NCBI RefSeq assembly: GCF_003315345.1
Contig: NZ_QNRO01000017.1
Span: 1 to 64,000 of the forward strand
DNA from: Marinobacter pelagius
GTDB lineage: Bacteria > Pseudomonadota > Gammaproteobacteria > Pseudomonadales > Oleiphilaceae
DNA: 64,000 nucleotides
Direction: 5' to 3'
Every line of letters starts with the position of its first letter. Within the stretch, counting starts at the first letter, position 1. Shown piece by piece: positions 31,191 to 39,685 of the stretch. Below the pieces are notes generated by a model. It was not told the origin of the DNA. It worked only from the letters and a program-made list of their open reading frames with translations, and made no database searches. A program made the position numbers and the translations under genes.

Positions 31191-31832
31191 ATGCCCCACC
31201 ACAGCATCCTCGACATTCTCCCGGAGCAGCTTCGCAAAGAGGCGATGGAGAAGATCCAGGTCATGCGTTTTCCGGCGGGCCGGATACTGTTCAGTGCCGG
31301 GGAGCACTGCCAGGGGCTGCCGCTGGTACTTAAGGGCAGTGTAAAGGTGCAGATGACCGGCGTTTCCGGCCATAGCATCGTGCTTTACCGCATGGGTAAG
31401 GACGACATCTGCACGCTTTCCATTGGCTGCCTGATGACCGGGCGAGGTTACCGTGCGGAAGCCGTCGTCGAGGAAGAAGGGGAGGCTGCCATGATCCCGC
31501 GGGGCGTCTTTGACCGACTGATGGACCAGTCTCCGGAGTTCCGTCTTGGGATCATGGAATCCTACGGGCGTCGTCTGGATGATCTCATGCTGCTCGTCGA
31601 GGAGGTCGCTTTCCATCGCATGGATGAACGTCTCGAAGAGTGGCTCCAGGCCCGGGCCAGTCGCGGCGTGATTACCATCACCCACCAGGAACTGGCGGTT
31701 GAGCTTGGAACTGCGCGGGAAGTAGTGAGCCGACTGCTCAAGGAATTGGAGCGACAGAAGATGGTGTCGCTGTCGCGTGGCAAGATTGAGCTGACAGGAT
31801 TGCTGGACTCTTCGGCACTGGCCGGGGCCTGA
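31191..31832 (+). CDS. Crp/Fnr-family transcriptional regulator
   Basis: 213 residues with a cyclic-nucleotide-binding-like beta barrel (about 15-125) and a C-terminal HTH (about 155-205; [20 protein letters not shown]). The cysteine spacing of FNR/Anr is missing, so it is not a classic 4Fe-4S oxygen sensor. The ligand is unknown; relatives next to DUF2892 or sulfur genes respond to redox or sulfur signals. Divergent from the DUF2892 gene with 113 bp between the starts. Confidence 0.88.
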   Translation: MPHHSILDILPEQLRKEAMEKIQVMRFPAGRILFSAGEHCQGLPLVLKGSVKVQMTGVSGHSIVLYRMGKDDICTLSIGCLMTGRGYRAEAVVEEEGEAAMIPRGVFDRLMDQSPEFRLGIMESYGRRLDDLMLLVEEVAFHRMDERLEEWLQARASRGVITITHQELAVELGTAREVVSRLLKELERQKMVSLSRGKIELTGLLDSSALAGA

Positions 31833-31842
31833 TCCGAAAATA

Positions 31843-31874
31843 ACAAAGCCCGGACCTTTCGGCCCGGGCTTTGT
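31843..31874. terminator. Terminator between the Crp/Fnr gene and tRNA-Pro
   Basis: An 11-bp stem ACAAAGCCCGG/CCGGGCTTTGT (31843-31853 with 31864-31874). It lies between the convergent Crp/Fnr gene and tRNA-Pro and can serve both. Confidence 0.8.
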
Positions 31875-31884
31875 CGGGGAATTC

Positions 31885-31961
31885 TGGTCGGGACGGCAGG
31901 ATTTGAACCTGCGACCCTCTGCACCCCATGCAGATGCGCTACCAAGCTGCGCTACGCCCCG
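31885..31961 (-). tRNA. tRNA-Pro (GGG)
   Basis: A 77-nt cloverleaf on the minus strand with acceptor stem CGGGGCG/CGTCCCG (one G-T wobble), anticodon stem TCTGC/GCAGA, loop ATGGGGT giving anticodon GGG, T-arm GTTCAAATC, discriminator A and encoded CCA. A tRNA-Pro also follows the ihfA-merR region in Pseudomonas. No integrase or attachment-site repeat is next to it. Confidence 0.97.
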
Positions 31962-32072
31962 TTAACTGCCAGCCATGAGAAAAGAGGTTTATCTCAGTGG
32001 CTTAGCGGGAGCGAAGTCTACACCAGCCCATCAGAAAAATAAACAGGCTTTCGGCAAATTGCCTCTGAAAAT

Positions 32073-33719
32073 TCACCTCAGCTTGGTTTCCCGGAGTTTC
32101 ATGATGAAATGGGGCGGGTCGAAGGTGTTGGCACGGGCCTCCGGCCAGTACTTGTCGAAGACCGTCAGGCCGGTTTTCTCGCCGGTCAGCAGGGCGCCAG
32201 GTTCCAGGAAATGGTAGAGATCCAGGTAGGAGTGCACTTCGGTCTTGGAGGTCCGGCGGATGACATGCTCCGGACCCAGCTCGGACGGATGCCGCAGGCC
32301 GGCGGCTTCCAGCAGGTTCTGGAGTGCGTCCAGGGTGTTCTTGTGGAAGTTGTACACCCGCTGGCTCTTGTGAGGAACGTCCAGCTTGTTGCTCCTTCGC
32401 GGATCCTGGGTGGCGATACCGCTTGGGCAACGACCGGTGTGGCAATTGAGCGCCTGAATGCAGCCCAGAGCGAACATATAGCCGCGGGCGGCATTGCACC
32501 AGTCCGCCCCCAGGGCCAGGGTGCGGGCGATGTTGAAGGCGGAGGTGATCTTGCCCGCAGCACCGATGGCGATGTCTTCCCGGAGGTTGGTGGCCACCAG
32601 GGTGTTATGGACGATCAGAAGGGCTTCGGTCATCGGCATGCCCAGCCGGTTGATGAATTCCAGCGGTGCTGCCCCGGTGCCGCCTTCGCCACCGTCAACA
32701 ACGATAAAATCCGGCTTGATCCCGGTTTCCAGGATGGCTTTGACGATGCCGAACCACTCCCAGGGATGGCCGATGGCCAGCTTGAAGCCCACTGGCTTGC
32801 CCCCGGACAGCTCGCGCAGGCGGTCAATGAAATGAAGCATTTCGATGGGGTTGGAGAATTCCGAATGGCTGGCCGGCGAGACGCAGTCCTCGCCGACGGA
32901 CACACCCCTCGCTTCGGCAATTTCCGGCGTCACTTTGGCGCCGGGCAAAATACCGCCGTGGCCGGGTTTTGCGCCCTGGGATAGTTTGAGCTCTATCATT
33001 TTTACCTGATCGAGAGCGGCATTCTGCTTGAACATGTCGGCGTTGAACCTGCCGTCATTGTTACGGCAGCCGAAATAACCGGAGCCAATCTCCCAGACCA
33101 GGTCACCGCCGGGCTGGCGATGGTATCGGGAAATCGATCCTTCCCCGGTGTCGTGATAAAAACCGCCCATTTTCGCGCCTGTGTTCAGGCTCAGGATCGC
33201 GTTTGCTGAAAGTGAGCCGAAACTCATGGCCGAAATGTTGAAAACACTGGCGCTGTATGGCTTGGCGCGATTCTTTCCGATCACTATGCGGAAGTCCGAA
33301 TCGGTGATGCGCGTCGGGGTCAACGAGTGGTTCATCCATTCGAACCCTTCCTCGTACATGCGCAGCTGCGACCCGAAGGGACGCTTGTCGAGCACATTCT
33401 TGGCGCGCTGGTAGACGATCGTGCGCTGCTCTCGGGAGAAGGGGCGCTCTTCGGTGTCCGACTGGATAAAATACTGGCGGATCTCCGGGCCAATGGATTC
33501 AAAGAGATAGCGAAAGTTGGCCATGATCGGATAGTTGCGGCTGACCGTATGTCTGGTCTGGACCAGGTCGTAGGTTCCTACCGCGGTCAGTACAGCGAAG
33601 ATTGTGGGAACGATATAGCCGTATCCAAGCCACAGCGTAACCGGCAGTGAGACAACGAGTCCTGCGATACTCAGGACGTAGGCGCTGTAGCGCAGTGGGA
33701 AGGTCGTGGTTTTCTCCAT
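32073..33719 (-). CDS. FMN-binding glutamate synthase family protein, membrane-anchored
   Basis: 548 residues. Two hydrophobic segments at about 10-50 anchor the chain to the inner membrane; the rest (about 120-500) is the FMN-binding synthase domain of glutamate synthase, with FGSLSANAILSLNTGAKMG, KPGHGGILPGAKV and FIVVDGGEGGTGAAP. The cysteines around RGYMFALGCIQALNC and HTGRCPSGIAT resemble the iron-sulfur ligands. The glutaminase domain of real GOGAT is missing, so it cannot use glutamine alone; the true reaction is unknown. It stands alone, convergent with tRNA-Pro. Confidence 0.87.
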   Translation of the reverse strand: MEKTTTFPLRYSAYVLSIAGLVVSLPVTLWLGYGYIVPTIFAVLTAVGTYDLVQTRHTVSRNYPIMANFRYLFESIGPEIRQYFIQSDTEERPFSREQRTIVYQRAKNVLDKRPFGSQLRMYEEGFEWMNHSLTPTRITDSDFRIVIGKNRAKPYSASVFNISAMSFGSLSANAILSLNTGAKMGGFYHDTGEGSISRYHRQPGGDLVWEIGSGYFGCRNNDGRFNADMFKQNAALDQVKMIELKLSQGAKPGHGGILPGAKVTPEIAEARGVSVGEDCVSPASHSEFSNPIEMLHFIDRLRELSGGKPVGFKLAIGHPWEWFGIVKAILETGIKPDFIVVDGGEGGTGAAPLEFINRLGMPMTEALLIVHNTLVATNLREDIAIGAAGKITSAFNIARTLALGADWCNAARGYMFALGCIQALNCHTGRCPSGIATQDPRRSNKLDVPHKSQRVYNFHKNTLDALQNLLEAAGLRHPSELGPEHVIRRTSKTEVHSYLDLYHFLEPGALLTGEKTGLTVFDKYWPEARANTFDPPHFIMKLRETKLR

Positions 33720-33879
33720 GAATACCTCGGGTGGTTCTCGGGAAATGCCTGATGTAGTGAGTATATAGATACCCGGTGCTTTCGGCAGTGGATTGCCTGT
33801 TCAGACACTTGAAAATTCGGGAAATGAACTATTCTGATAAAGGTGAGTATGAAAAAACCACGATGAGCGGGCTTTGATG

Positions 33880-33893
33880 TTTTGACCTCAAAA
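33880..33893. promoter_or_regulatory. Palindrome upstream of the BCCT gene
   Basis: TTTTGA-CC-TCAAAA, perfect 6-bp arms, 74 bp before the GTG start of the BCCT gene in the 247-bp divergent gap. No regulator is assigned. Nothing else definite was seen in that gap. Confidence 0.3.
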
Positions 33894-33966
33894 TATTAGA
33901 CTTGCGCGCTTGTAATAACTGAACTCCGATTCTGACATTGAATTTCTGACCCAGGAGGCGCCAAAC

Positions 33967-35555
33967 GTGGGCGAGGTAGTGAAAGACGAATATCAGACGG
34001 ATTACGTCGCGGGCCAGGACAATATTAACGTCCTGGGCCTGGATCTCCATAACTGGGTGTTCCCGGTTTCCGCTCTTATCGTTGTGGCTTTCGTCATCGG
34101 AACCCTGATGTTTCCGACGCCGGCGAAAGAGCTGCTCGATGGAGCAAAGTGGGACATCATTGCCAGTTTTGACTGGTTTTTCCTGATCAGTGCCAACATC
34201 TTTGTGGTGGTTTGTATTGCACTGATCTTCATGCCGGTGGGTAAAATCCGGATTGGTGGCCAGGACGCCAAGCCCGAGTTCTCCAGGCCGTCATGGTTCG
34301 CCATGCTGTTCGCTGCCGGTATGGGTATCGGACTGATGTTCTGGGCTGTTGCGGAACCGACGGCCTATTACACCGGGTGGTACGAGACACCCTTCAATGT
34401 TGAGGCGAAGACGCCGCAGGCAGCGAACCTCGCAATGGGCGCGACCATGTATCACTGGGGTCTGCATCCCTGGGCGATCTATGCCGTGGTGGCGCTGTCA
34501 CTGGCGTTCTTTGCATTCGCCAGAACATGCCGCTGACCATCCGCTCGGCCTTTTTCCCGTTGCTCAAGGACAAGGTCTGGGGCTGGCCTGGCCACATCAT
34601 TGATGTTCTGGCTGTGGTTGCGACTATCTTTGGCCTCGCAACATCTCTGGGTTTTGGCGCGCAGCAGGCAGCGTCGGGTCTCGATTACCTGTTCGATACC
34701 GGCAATGGCATCAACGTCCAGATGGCCATTATCGTGGGGGTCACGGCACTGGCCCTGATTTCCGTGCTTCGCGGCCTGGAAGGCGGTGTCAAAGTCCTCA
34801 GTAACATCAACATGGGACTGGCGGCACTGCTGCTGTTCTTTGTGATTTTCGCCGGTCCGACCATGACCATCCTGGAGACCATTTGGGTCACCTCCTCGAG
34901 CTATGTGGTCAATATGGTGCCGCTGAGCAACCCGTTCGGCCGTGAAGATGAAGCCTGGTTCCAGGGCTGGACCGTGTTCTATTGGGCCTGGTGGATTTCC
35001 TGGTCACCGTTCGTAGGCATGTTTATTGCGCGGGTGTCCAAGGGCCGTACGGTTCGCGAATTCATCATCGCGGTCCTGCTGATTCCGACCGTTATCACCG
35101 TGGTCTGGATGAGCAGCTTTGGTGGCTCTGCACTCGAGCAGATCCAGAATGGGGTTGGTACACTGGCCGAAAAAGGTCTGACTGACGTCTCACTGGCCCT
35201 GTTCCAGATGTTTGCCAACCTGCCGCTGACCGGCATCATTTCCTTCGTTGCCATCATCCTCGTGCTGGTCTTCTTCGTGACTTCCTCGGACTCCGGCTCG
35301 CTGGTGATTGACAGCATTACCGCCGGTGGCAAGACCGACGCACCTACTGCTCAGCGTGTATTCTGGGCTGTGATGGAGGGTGCGATTGCAGCAGCGCTGA
35401 TCTTCGGCGGTGGTGCCGATGCCCTGGGTGCGATCCAGGCAACAGCCATCAGTGCCGGCCTGCCGTTCACGGCCATCCTGTTGATCATGACCTGGGGCCT
35501 GCTCAAGGGGCTCAGCCATGAGCGCAAACTGCTGGTGGCGAGGGGCGAACTCTGA
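33967..35555 (+). pseudogene. BCCT-family (betaine/choline/carnitine) transporter, frameshifted
   Basis: Two frames together encode one BCCT carrier of about 529 residues. The first (33967-34536, GTG start with AGGAGG 8 bp upstream) covers helices 1 to about 4, including the family glycine segment GMGIGLMFWAVAEP. The second (34527-35555) begins at MPLTIRSAFFPLL and runs to the end with YWAWWISWSPFVGMFIARVS and VTSSDSGSLVIDS. Related proteins read AF-x(3-4)-MPLTIRSAF without a break; here one A appears to be missing near 34519-34526 (GCCAGAACATG). The rest has no other damage, so this is either a recent mutation or a sequencing error. If intact it would import compatible solutes with sodium or protons. 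Confidence 0.8.
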
Positions 35556-35574
35556 TCATCAGCGGGCAGTGAAG

Positions 35575-35600
35575 AAAACCGGGGTCGAGGCCCCGGTTTT
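35575..35600. terminator. Terminator between BCCT and ATP-grasp genes
   Basis: A 10-bp stem AAAACCGGGG/CCCCGGTTTT (35575-35584 with 35591-35600) followed by TTT on the plus strand, between convergent genes. Confidence 0.9.
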
Positions 35601-35620
35601 TTTGTGTCTTTTTTATGGAT

Positions 35621-36568
35621 TCAGAGGCTGGCGAAGGTTTTCATGGCAAAATTTGCGCGATCGCCCGGCGAGAAATGAGGGCGCTTGAGGTTCTCGATAG
35701 CGCGGAGTCTGGGCAGGAGGCCACGGCCGTTGGCCATCTGGATGGCAAGGCCCGGGCGGGCATTCAGCTCGAGCAGCAGGGGGCCTTCATTGGCATCCAC
35801 CACCAGATCCACGCCCATGTAGCCCAGCCCGGTTGCTTCATAGCAGCGGGCCGCCATCTCCAGCATCGCATCCCAGGAGGCGATCTCTATGTTTTCCAGG
35901 GCCAGGCCGGTGTCCGGATGCAGGGTGATCGGTCGGTTAAACTGGACCGCATTGAGGCTGCGACCGGACCCGATATCAAGACCCACACCCACGGCACCCT
36001 GGTGCAGGTTGGCCTTGCCATCCGAGGCGGTAGTGGCGAGCCGTAACATCGCCATGACCGGGTAGCCCTGGAACACAACGATGCGGATATCGGGGACACC
36101 CTGATGGGAGTAACGGGCCAGATCCGGATCAGACTGGACCAGGTCCTCGACGATGGCGACGTCTGGCGTACCTGCCAGCGAGTAGAGGCCGGCCAGGATG
36201 TTGGTCAGATGGCGCTCCAGGTAAGGGGCATCTACCCGCGCTCCGGAGGCCTTGATGTACTCATCGCCATCCCGGCCGGTGATCACGGTAATGCCCTTGC
36301 CGCCCGAGCCTTTTGCAGGCTTGATGGCGAAGCCTTCCAGGTCCTCGGCCATTTCCCGGAAGTGAGAGATTTCGTGTTGCTCGCGGACGACCTGCAGCAG
36401 CCTGGGCGTCCTGACACCATACTCCGCCACCACCAGCTTGGTCTTCAGCTTGTTGTCCACCAGCGGGTAGGACGAGCGCTCGTTGTACCGGGCAATGTAA
36501 TCCACATTGCGCCGGTTCATGTTGAGCATGCCCAGCCGGTTCAGCCTCCGGGGAGAAATCCACTCCAT
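35621..36568 (-). CDS. RimK-like ATP-grasp ligase (alpha-L-glutamate ligase-like)
   Basis: 315 residues. The ATP-grasp fold shows the lysine and glycine-rich loop FAIKPAKGSGGKGITVI (about 80-97) and the C-terminal metal-binding segment LLLELNARPGLAIQMAN (about 270). Such enzymes form amide bonds between a carboxylate and an amino group, like RimK adding glutamates to ribosomal protein S6. It is the third gene of a minus-strand operon (protease, inactive transglutaminase/7TM, ligase), 1 bp after the preceding stop. The target is unknown; a periplasmic or membrane peptide modification has been proposed for this family context. Confidence 0.87.
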   Translation of the reverse strand: MEWISPRRLNRLGMLNMNRRNVDYIARYNERSSYPLVDNKLKTKLVVAEYGVRTPRLLQVVREQHEISHFREMAEDLEGFAIKPAKGSGGKGITVITGRDGDEYIKASGARVDAPYLERHLTNILAGLYSLAGTPDVAIVEDLVQSDPDLARYSHQGVPDIRIVVFQGYPVMAMLRLATTASDGKANLHQGAVGVGLDIGSGRSLNAVQFNRPITLHPDTGLALENIEIASWDAMLEMAARCYEATGLGYMGVDLVVDANEGPLLLELNARPGLAIQMANGRGLLPRLRAIENLKRPHFSPGDRANFAMKTFASL

Positions 36569-36569
36569 G

Positions 36570-38087
36570 TCAGTCGTACACCTTCATGGGTGAGAACCGG
36601 CGAAGTTCCGTAAGCTTGTAGCCGGTATACTGGCCCATCAACAGGATGAATCCGAGAATCACCAGGTGAAGTTCCGGGAAGTTGAAGGTCAGGTGGCCGG
36701 CAAGCGGGGCGCTCATGACCAGGTAGGCGCAAATCGCAACGAACAGACTGCCCGAGCCCTGGATCATCACCTCGCGAACACCTTCCTCCTCCCAGAGAAT
36801 GGACATCCGCTCGATGGTCCAGGCAATGATCACCATGGGGAAGAAGGTCACGGTCATGCCGGTGTTGAAGCCCATCTGGTAACCAATGATGGACAGCCCG
36901 GCGGTGATGAAGATGACCAGGATGATCAGGGCGGAGATCCGGGACACCAGCAACAGGTTCAGACTGGAGAGATAGCCCCGCATCAGAAGCCCGATGGCTA
37001 CCACGGACAGAAACGCGATCAGCCCGGGAAGCAGGGTTGTCTGTACAAAGGCCACGGCAATCAGCACGGGCATGAAGGTGCCGGAGGTGCGGATGCCGAT
37101 CACCATCCGCATGAACGCCACAATCAGCGCGCCCAGGGGCAGGAGCAGGAGCATCCGGAACATGCTCTGTTCCTCGATGGGCAGTTCGTAGAAGCTCAGG
37201 AAACCGAGGCCACTGGATTCGGCCTGCATGGTGGCCAGCTGCAGGGCAGGAACTGTCTGCCGGAGCATTGAAAAGCTGACTTCCGAGTTGTCACCGCCGA
37301 CTACGTCCAGTAGGGATTCCGACCCCTGGCGCCAGAGCAGCAGGTTCTCGGGGACCCCCTGTTCCGCCGTCTGGGGATCGAAAGTCAGCCATTGATCACC
37401 ATTGTAAATCTGCAGGAAGGGCATCAACTGCTGGCGGCGGCGGGCATCCTCTAGTCGCAGGCCATCTGCGGTGCGGGCGGGGATGCCGGCATGATTGAGC
37501 ATCTCCACCAGCAGCTGGAGGTAGTTCTCCTCGGCCACCAACAGGGTGGTGTTCTGGGTCCGGGTGTCCGGCTGCATCAGACGGATGAGCTCCCGGGTCA
37601 TGCTTTCGGGCGTGCTGGAGCGCTCCCGGGCCTGTGTCAGGATCTCACGGACGGCGGTTGCCTGGGGCTCCTCCCAGAACATCTGGCGGGCCTGTGGCTC
37701 CCGGGTCAGTCGCTGCGGCCGGGATTCATCCATGGGAATGAACTGGGCCTTGAAGTAGAGGGTTTGGGGCCCGGAGACTTCGCGTTTACTCCATTCGGCC
37801 CGCCGGCCGCCGGAGTCCTCTACAATGGAGAACCCGTAGCCGGGAGAGGCTGCCTGTTCGGAAATAATGCTGAAGCCGGGCGGCTGATCCGGGATGTTCA
37901 GGCTGGCGAGTACAGGCTCTCCTGTCCCCACGAAATCCACCCGGGCCTCGACCATCCAGACCGGGCGTTGTTCGCCGGTTAACCAGGGGATGCCAAGTTC
38001 GACATGGCGCCAGATGGCCAGGGATATGCCAGCGCCGATCAGCAGTAATACGGCAACATAAAAAGGAATCCGTGAACGGGTGGTCAA
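36570..38087 (-). CDS. Inactive transglutaminase-like protein with 7TM domain
   Basis: 505 residues: an N-terminal helix (about 8-28), a periplasmic region with a degenerate transglutaminase fold (about 150-265) and about seven C-terminal helices (about 310-495). In active transglutaminases a Cys-His-Asp triad is needed; the corresponding part here (ENYLQLLVEMLNHAGIPARTADGLRL) has no catalytic Cys, so it is probably a binding module. Overlaps the upstream protease gene by 4 bp (ATGA). It likely couples the exported protease to the cytoplasmic ligase. Confidence 0.87.
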   Translation of the reverse strand: MTTRSRIPFYVAVLLLIGAGISLAIWRHVELGIPWLTGEQRPVWMVEARVDFVGTGEPVLASLNIPDQPPGFSIISEQAASPGYGFSIVEDSGGRRAEWSKREVSGPQTLYFKAQFIPMDESRPQRLTREPQARQMFWEEPQATAVREILTQARERSSTPESMTRELIRLMQPDTRTQNTTLLVAEENYLQLLVEMLNHAGIPARTADGLRLEDARRRQQLMPFLQIYNGDQWLTFDPQTAEQGVPENLLLWRQGSESLLDVVGGDNSEVSFSMLRQTVPALQLATMQAESSGLGFLSFYELPIEEQSMFRMLLLLPLGALIVAFMRMVIGIRTSGTFMPVLIAVAFVQTTLLPGLIAFLSVVAIGLLMRGYLSSLNLLLVSRISALIILVIFITAGLSIIGYQMGFNTGMTVTFFPMVIIAWTIERMSILWEEEGVREVMIQGSGSLFVAICAYLVMSAPLAGHLTFNFPELHLVILGFILLMGQYTGYKLTELRRFSPMKVYD

Positions 38088-38878
38088 ACGTCGTCTCCGT
38101 TCCGTTTCAGGTTCTTGGGCAGTTCGGTGGCAAACTCCTTGCCGACATCAATCAGCATCACATCCCGGAGGACATTCCGGCCGATCAGAACTTCGTAGGT
38201 CAGGTTGCTGCGATCGGCAAGGGTAAACTCGGCGACCTGTTTGTGGTCACCGATGGCAAACTGGAGTTCCACCACCACCCGGCGTTCGGAATCCTCGGCA
38301 CTGGCCTGGATGATGCGAACGCGGCGGGAAATCTCTTTCTCCATGGTCACCAGCTCGTCGGTGCCCGGGACCGGGACATCAAAACGCACCCAGTTGCTGC
38401 CATCCCGTTCGAAACGGGTGATGTTGCGGGCATCCAGGGAAGAGGTTTCGGCCCCGCTATCGATCCGGGCGGTATAAACCAGACCGGGGTCGGCCAGGTA
38501 GAATTTTTCCACCTCACCCACGATAACCTTGCCTTTCAGGCGGTCGGCACGACCGGTGTCCTCCAGTGTCGGGCATGCCCGCTGCGGCTGGACCGGCGGG
38601 CAGACCGGCTTTTCAACCTTGTTTTCGATGGCTTCCAGGATGCTCTGGGTAGACAGTTCTTCCCGCTGCAGGAGTTGCTCATGGCGAACGGCCGCATTGC
38701 CTTCCATGGTGACCAGCGTTGCCCGTTGGGACTGTACCGAGGAGTTCAGTTCTGTCAGGTCTTTTTTCGGAACCATGAAATAGCGGTCCGACGAGCAGCC
38801 AGCCAGCGCCAGGCTCAGCCCGGCGGCCGCGATAACAGAGAGGAACGGAAAACCAGCCCGCGAACGTTTGTAATCCAT
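38084..38878 (-). CDS. Retropepsin-like ATP-dependent zinc protease family lipoprotein (RimB-like)
   Basis: 264 residues. Start taken at 38878, with AGGGG about 7 bp upstream, because it gives a lipoprotein signal with lipobox LALAGC; a longer frame to 38956 would bury this signal. A short coiled coil follows, then the protease-like domain with YTARIDSGAETSSLDA (about 138), the Asp-Ser-Gly active-site pattern of retropepsins, and FTLADRSNLTYEVLIGRNVL near the end. The common name 'ATP-dependent zinc protease' is historical; the visible motif is aspartic. First gene of the operon; anchored in the membrane facing the periplasm. Confidence 0.85.
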   Translation of the reverse strand: MDYKRSRAGFPFLSVIAAAGLSLALAGCSSDRYFMVPKKDLTELNSSVQSQRATLVTMEGNAAVRHEQLLQREELSTQSILEAIENKVEKPVCPPVQPQRACPTLEDTGRADRLKGKVIVGEVEKFYLADPGLVYTARIDSGAETSSLDARNITRFERDGSNWVRFDVPVPGTDELVTMEKEISRRVRIIQASAEDSERRVVVELQFAIGDHKQVAEFTLADRSNLTYEVLIGRNVLRDVMLIDVGKEFATELPKNLKRNGDDV

Positions 38879-38968
38879 GAAGTACCCCTGAGCCGGCAGA
38901 CAATTACGCCCGGATAAGAAGGGCGTGCTGATGGTCTGTGCCTTGAATGTGTTCAATTAAGGCCGGGG

Positions 38969-39010
38969 AGTATACCGCAACCAACGTGTGTAGTGACTTT
39001 ACAGTTGGTT
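38969..39010 (-). promoter_or_regulatory. Promoter -10 and inverted repeat upstream of the protease operon
   Basis: On the minus strand a TATACT -10 hexamer (38974-38969) lies just downstream of an inverted repeat AACCAAC...GTTGGTT (38979-38985 and 39004-39010), which covers the weak -35 region. A bound dimer there would control the three-gene operon. Confidence 0.4.
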
Positions 39011-39025
39011 AACGGGCAGTGCGGA

Positions 39026-39415
39026 TTATCCGGACAGGAAGGGGCCTTCGCCAAGATCGGTCTGGGAACGCAGATACTCCTGAATCACCGGAGAGCAATT
39101 CAGGTAAAACAGCAACAACTCGCGCTGGATATCCTGATCCTGGATACGGGAAGCAAAGCTGATCAGCTCCCTGATGGCACCGTCATTCTCGCTTCGGCTA
39201 TCCGGGATCGAGAAACTCTGGCCATATCGTTCTTTCAGGATTTTTGTCAGGCGCTCGAGATGGAATTCACCGGTATGGGTAATGTGCGGCAGGATCCGGA
39301 AGCCTTTCGGATAGGTCTTCTTTCTGCCCGCCAGAACACACGACGGCATATCATCCCCGGCCCGGTTATCCTGCCAGAGTTCTGATCCCAGTTTTCGCCA
39401 CAGTTCTTTCAGCAT
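39026..39415 (-). CDS. Hypothetical protein, 129 residues
   Basis: A soluble, fairly basic protein beginning MLKELWRKLGSELWQDN, with no membrane segment or known motif. The frame stays open upstream to 39493, but residues there look like untranslated leader. The chosen ATG at 39415 has AGGCGAG close upstream; starts at 39430 or 39445 are possible. It lies on the same strand as, and just upstream of, the protease operon, yet the promoter-like site between them suggests separate transcription. I do not recognise the family. Confidence 0.55.
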   Translation of the reverse strand: MLKELWRKLGSELWQDNRAGDDMPSCVLAGRKKTYPKGFRILPHITHTGEFHLERLTKILKERYGQSFSIPDSRSENDGAIRELISFASRIQDQDIQRELLLFYLNCSPVIQEYLRSQTDLGEGPFLSG

Positions 39416-39685
39416 AACTCGCCTGTCCATCCTCTGACTGCGCATTCGCCCCGGCCGTGAAAAAAATGTAATCAAAATAAACAGGACGAACACTTTATTC
39501 TTTTAGTGGATATTACGAGGCACGTCCAGAGCCGGATGCACACTGGTAATGAATTTGCCAAACAGTCGTGGTGCCGGCCCCCTGTTCATGCCTATGAACG
39601 GGCGGCAACGCAAAAGGTTCCATTGTTACGTTAAACTGTTCGTCATGAGTGATCATCCGGGCAAACCAACCAGGAGCGTCTTGCA

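Noticed and set aside
31191..31832. FNR/Anr oxygen sensor
   Set aside because: The N-terminal cysteine cluster required for the 4Fe-4S centre is missing, so only the general Crp/Fnr family is called.
31885..31961. Genomic island inserted at tRNA-Pro
   Set aside because: No integrase, no repeated tRNA end and no unusual composition on either side in the window.
34515..34540. Programmed frameshift in the BCCT gene
   Set aside because: No slippery heptamer or downstream structure that I can recognise; a simple missing base explains it better.
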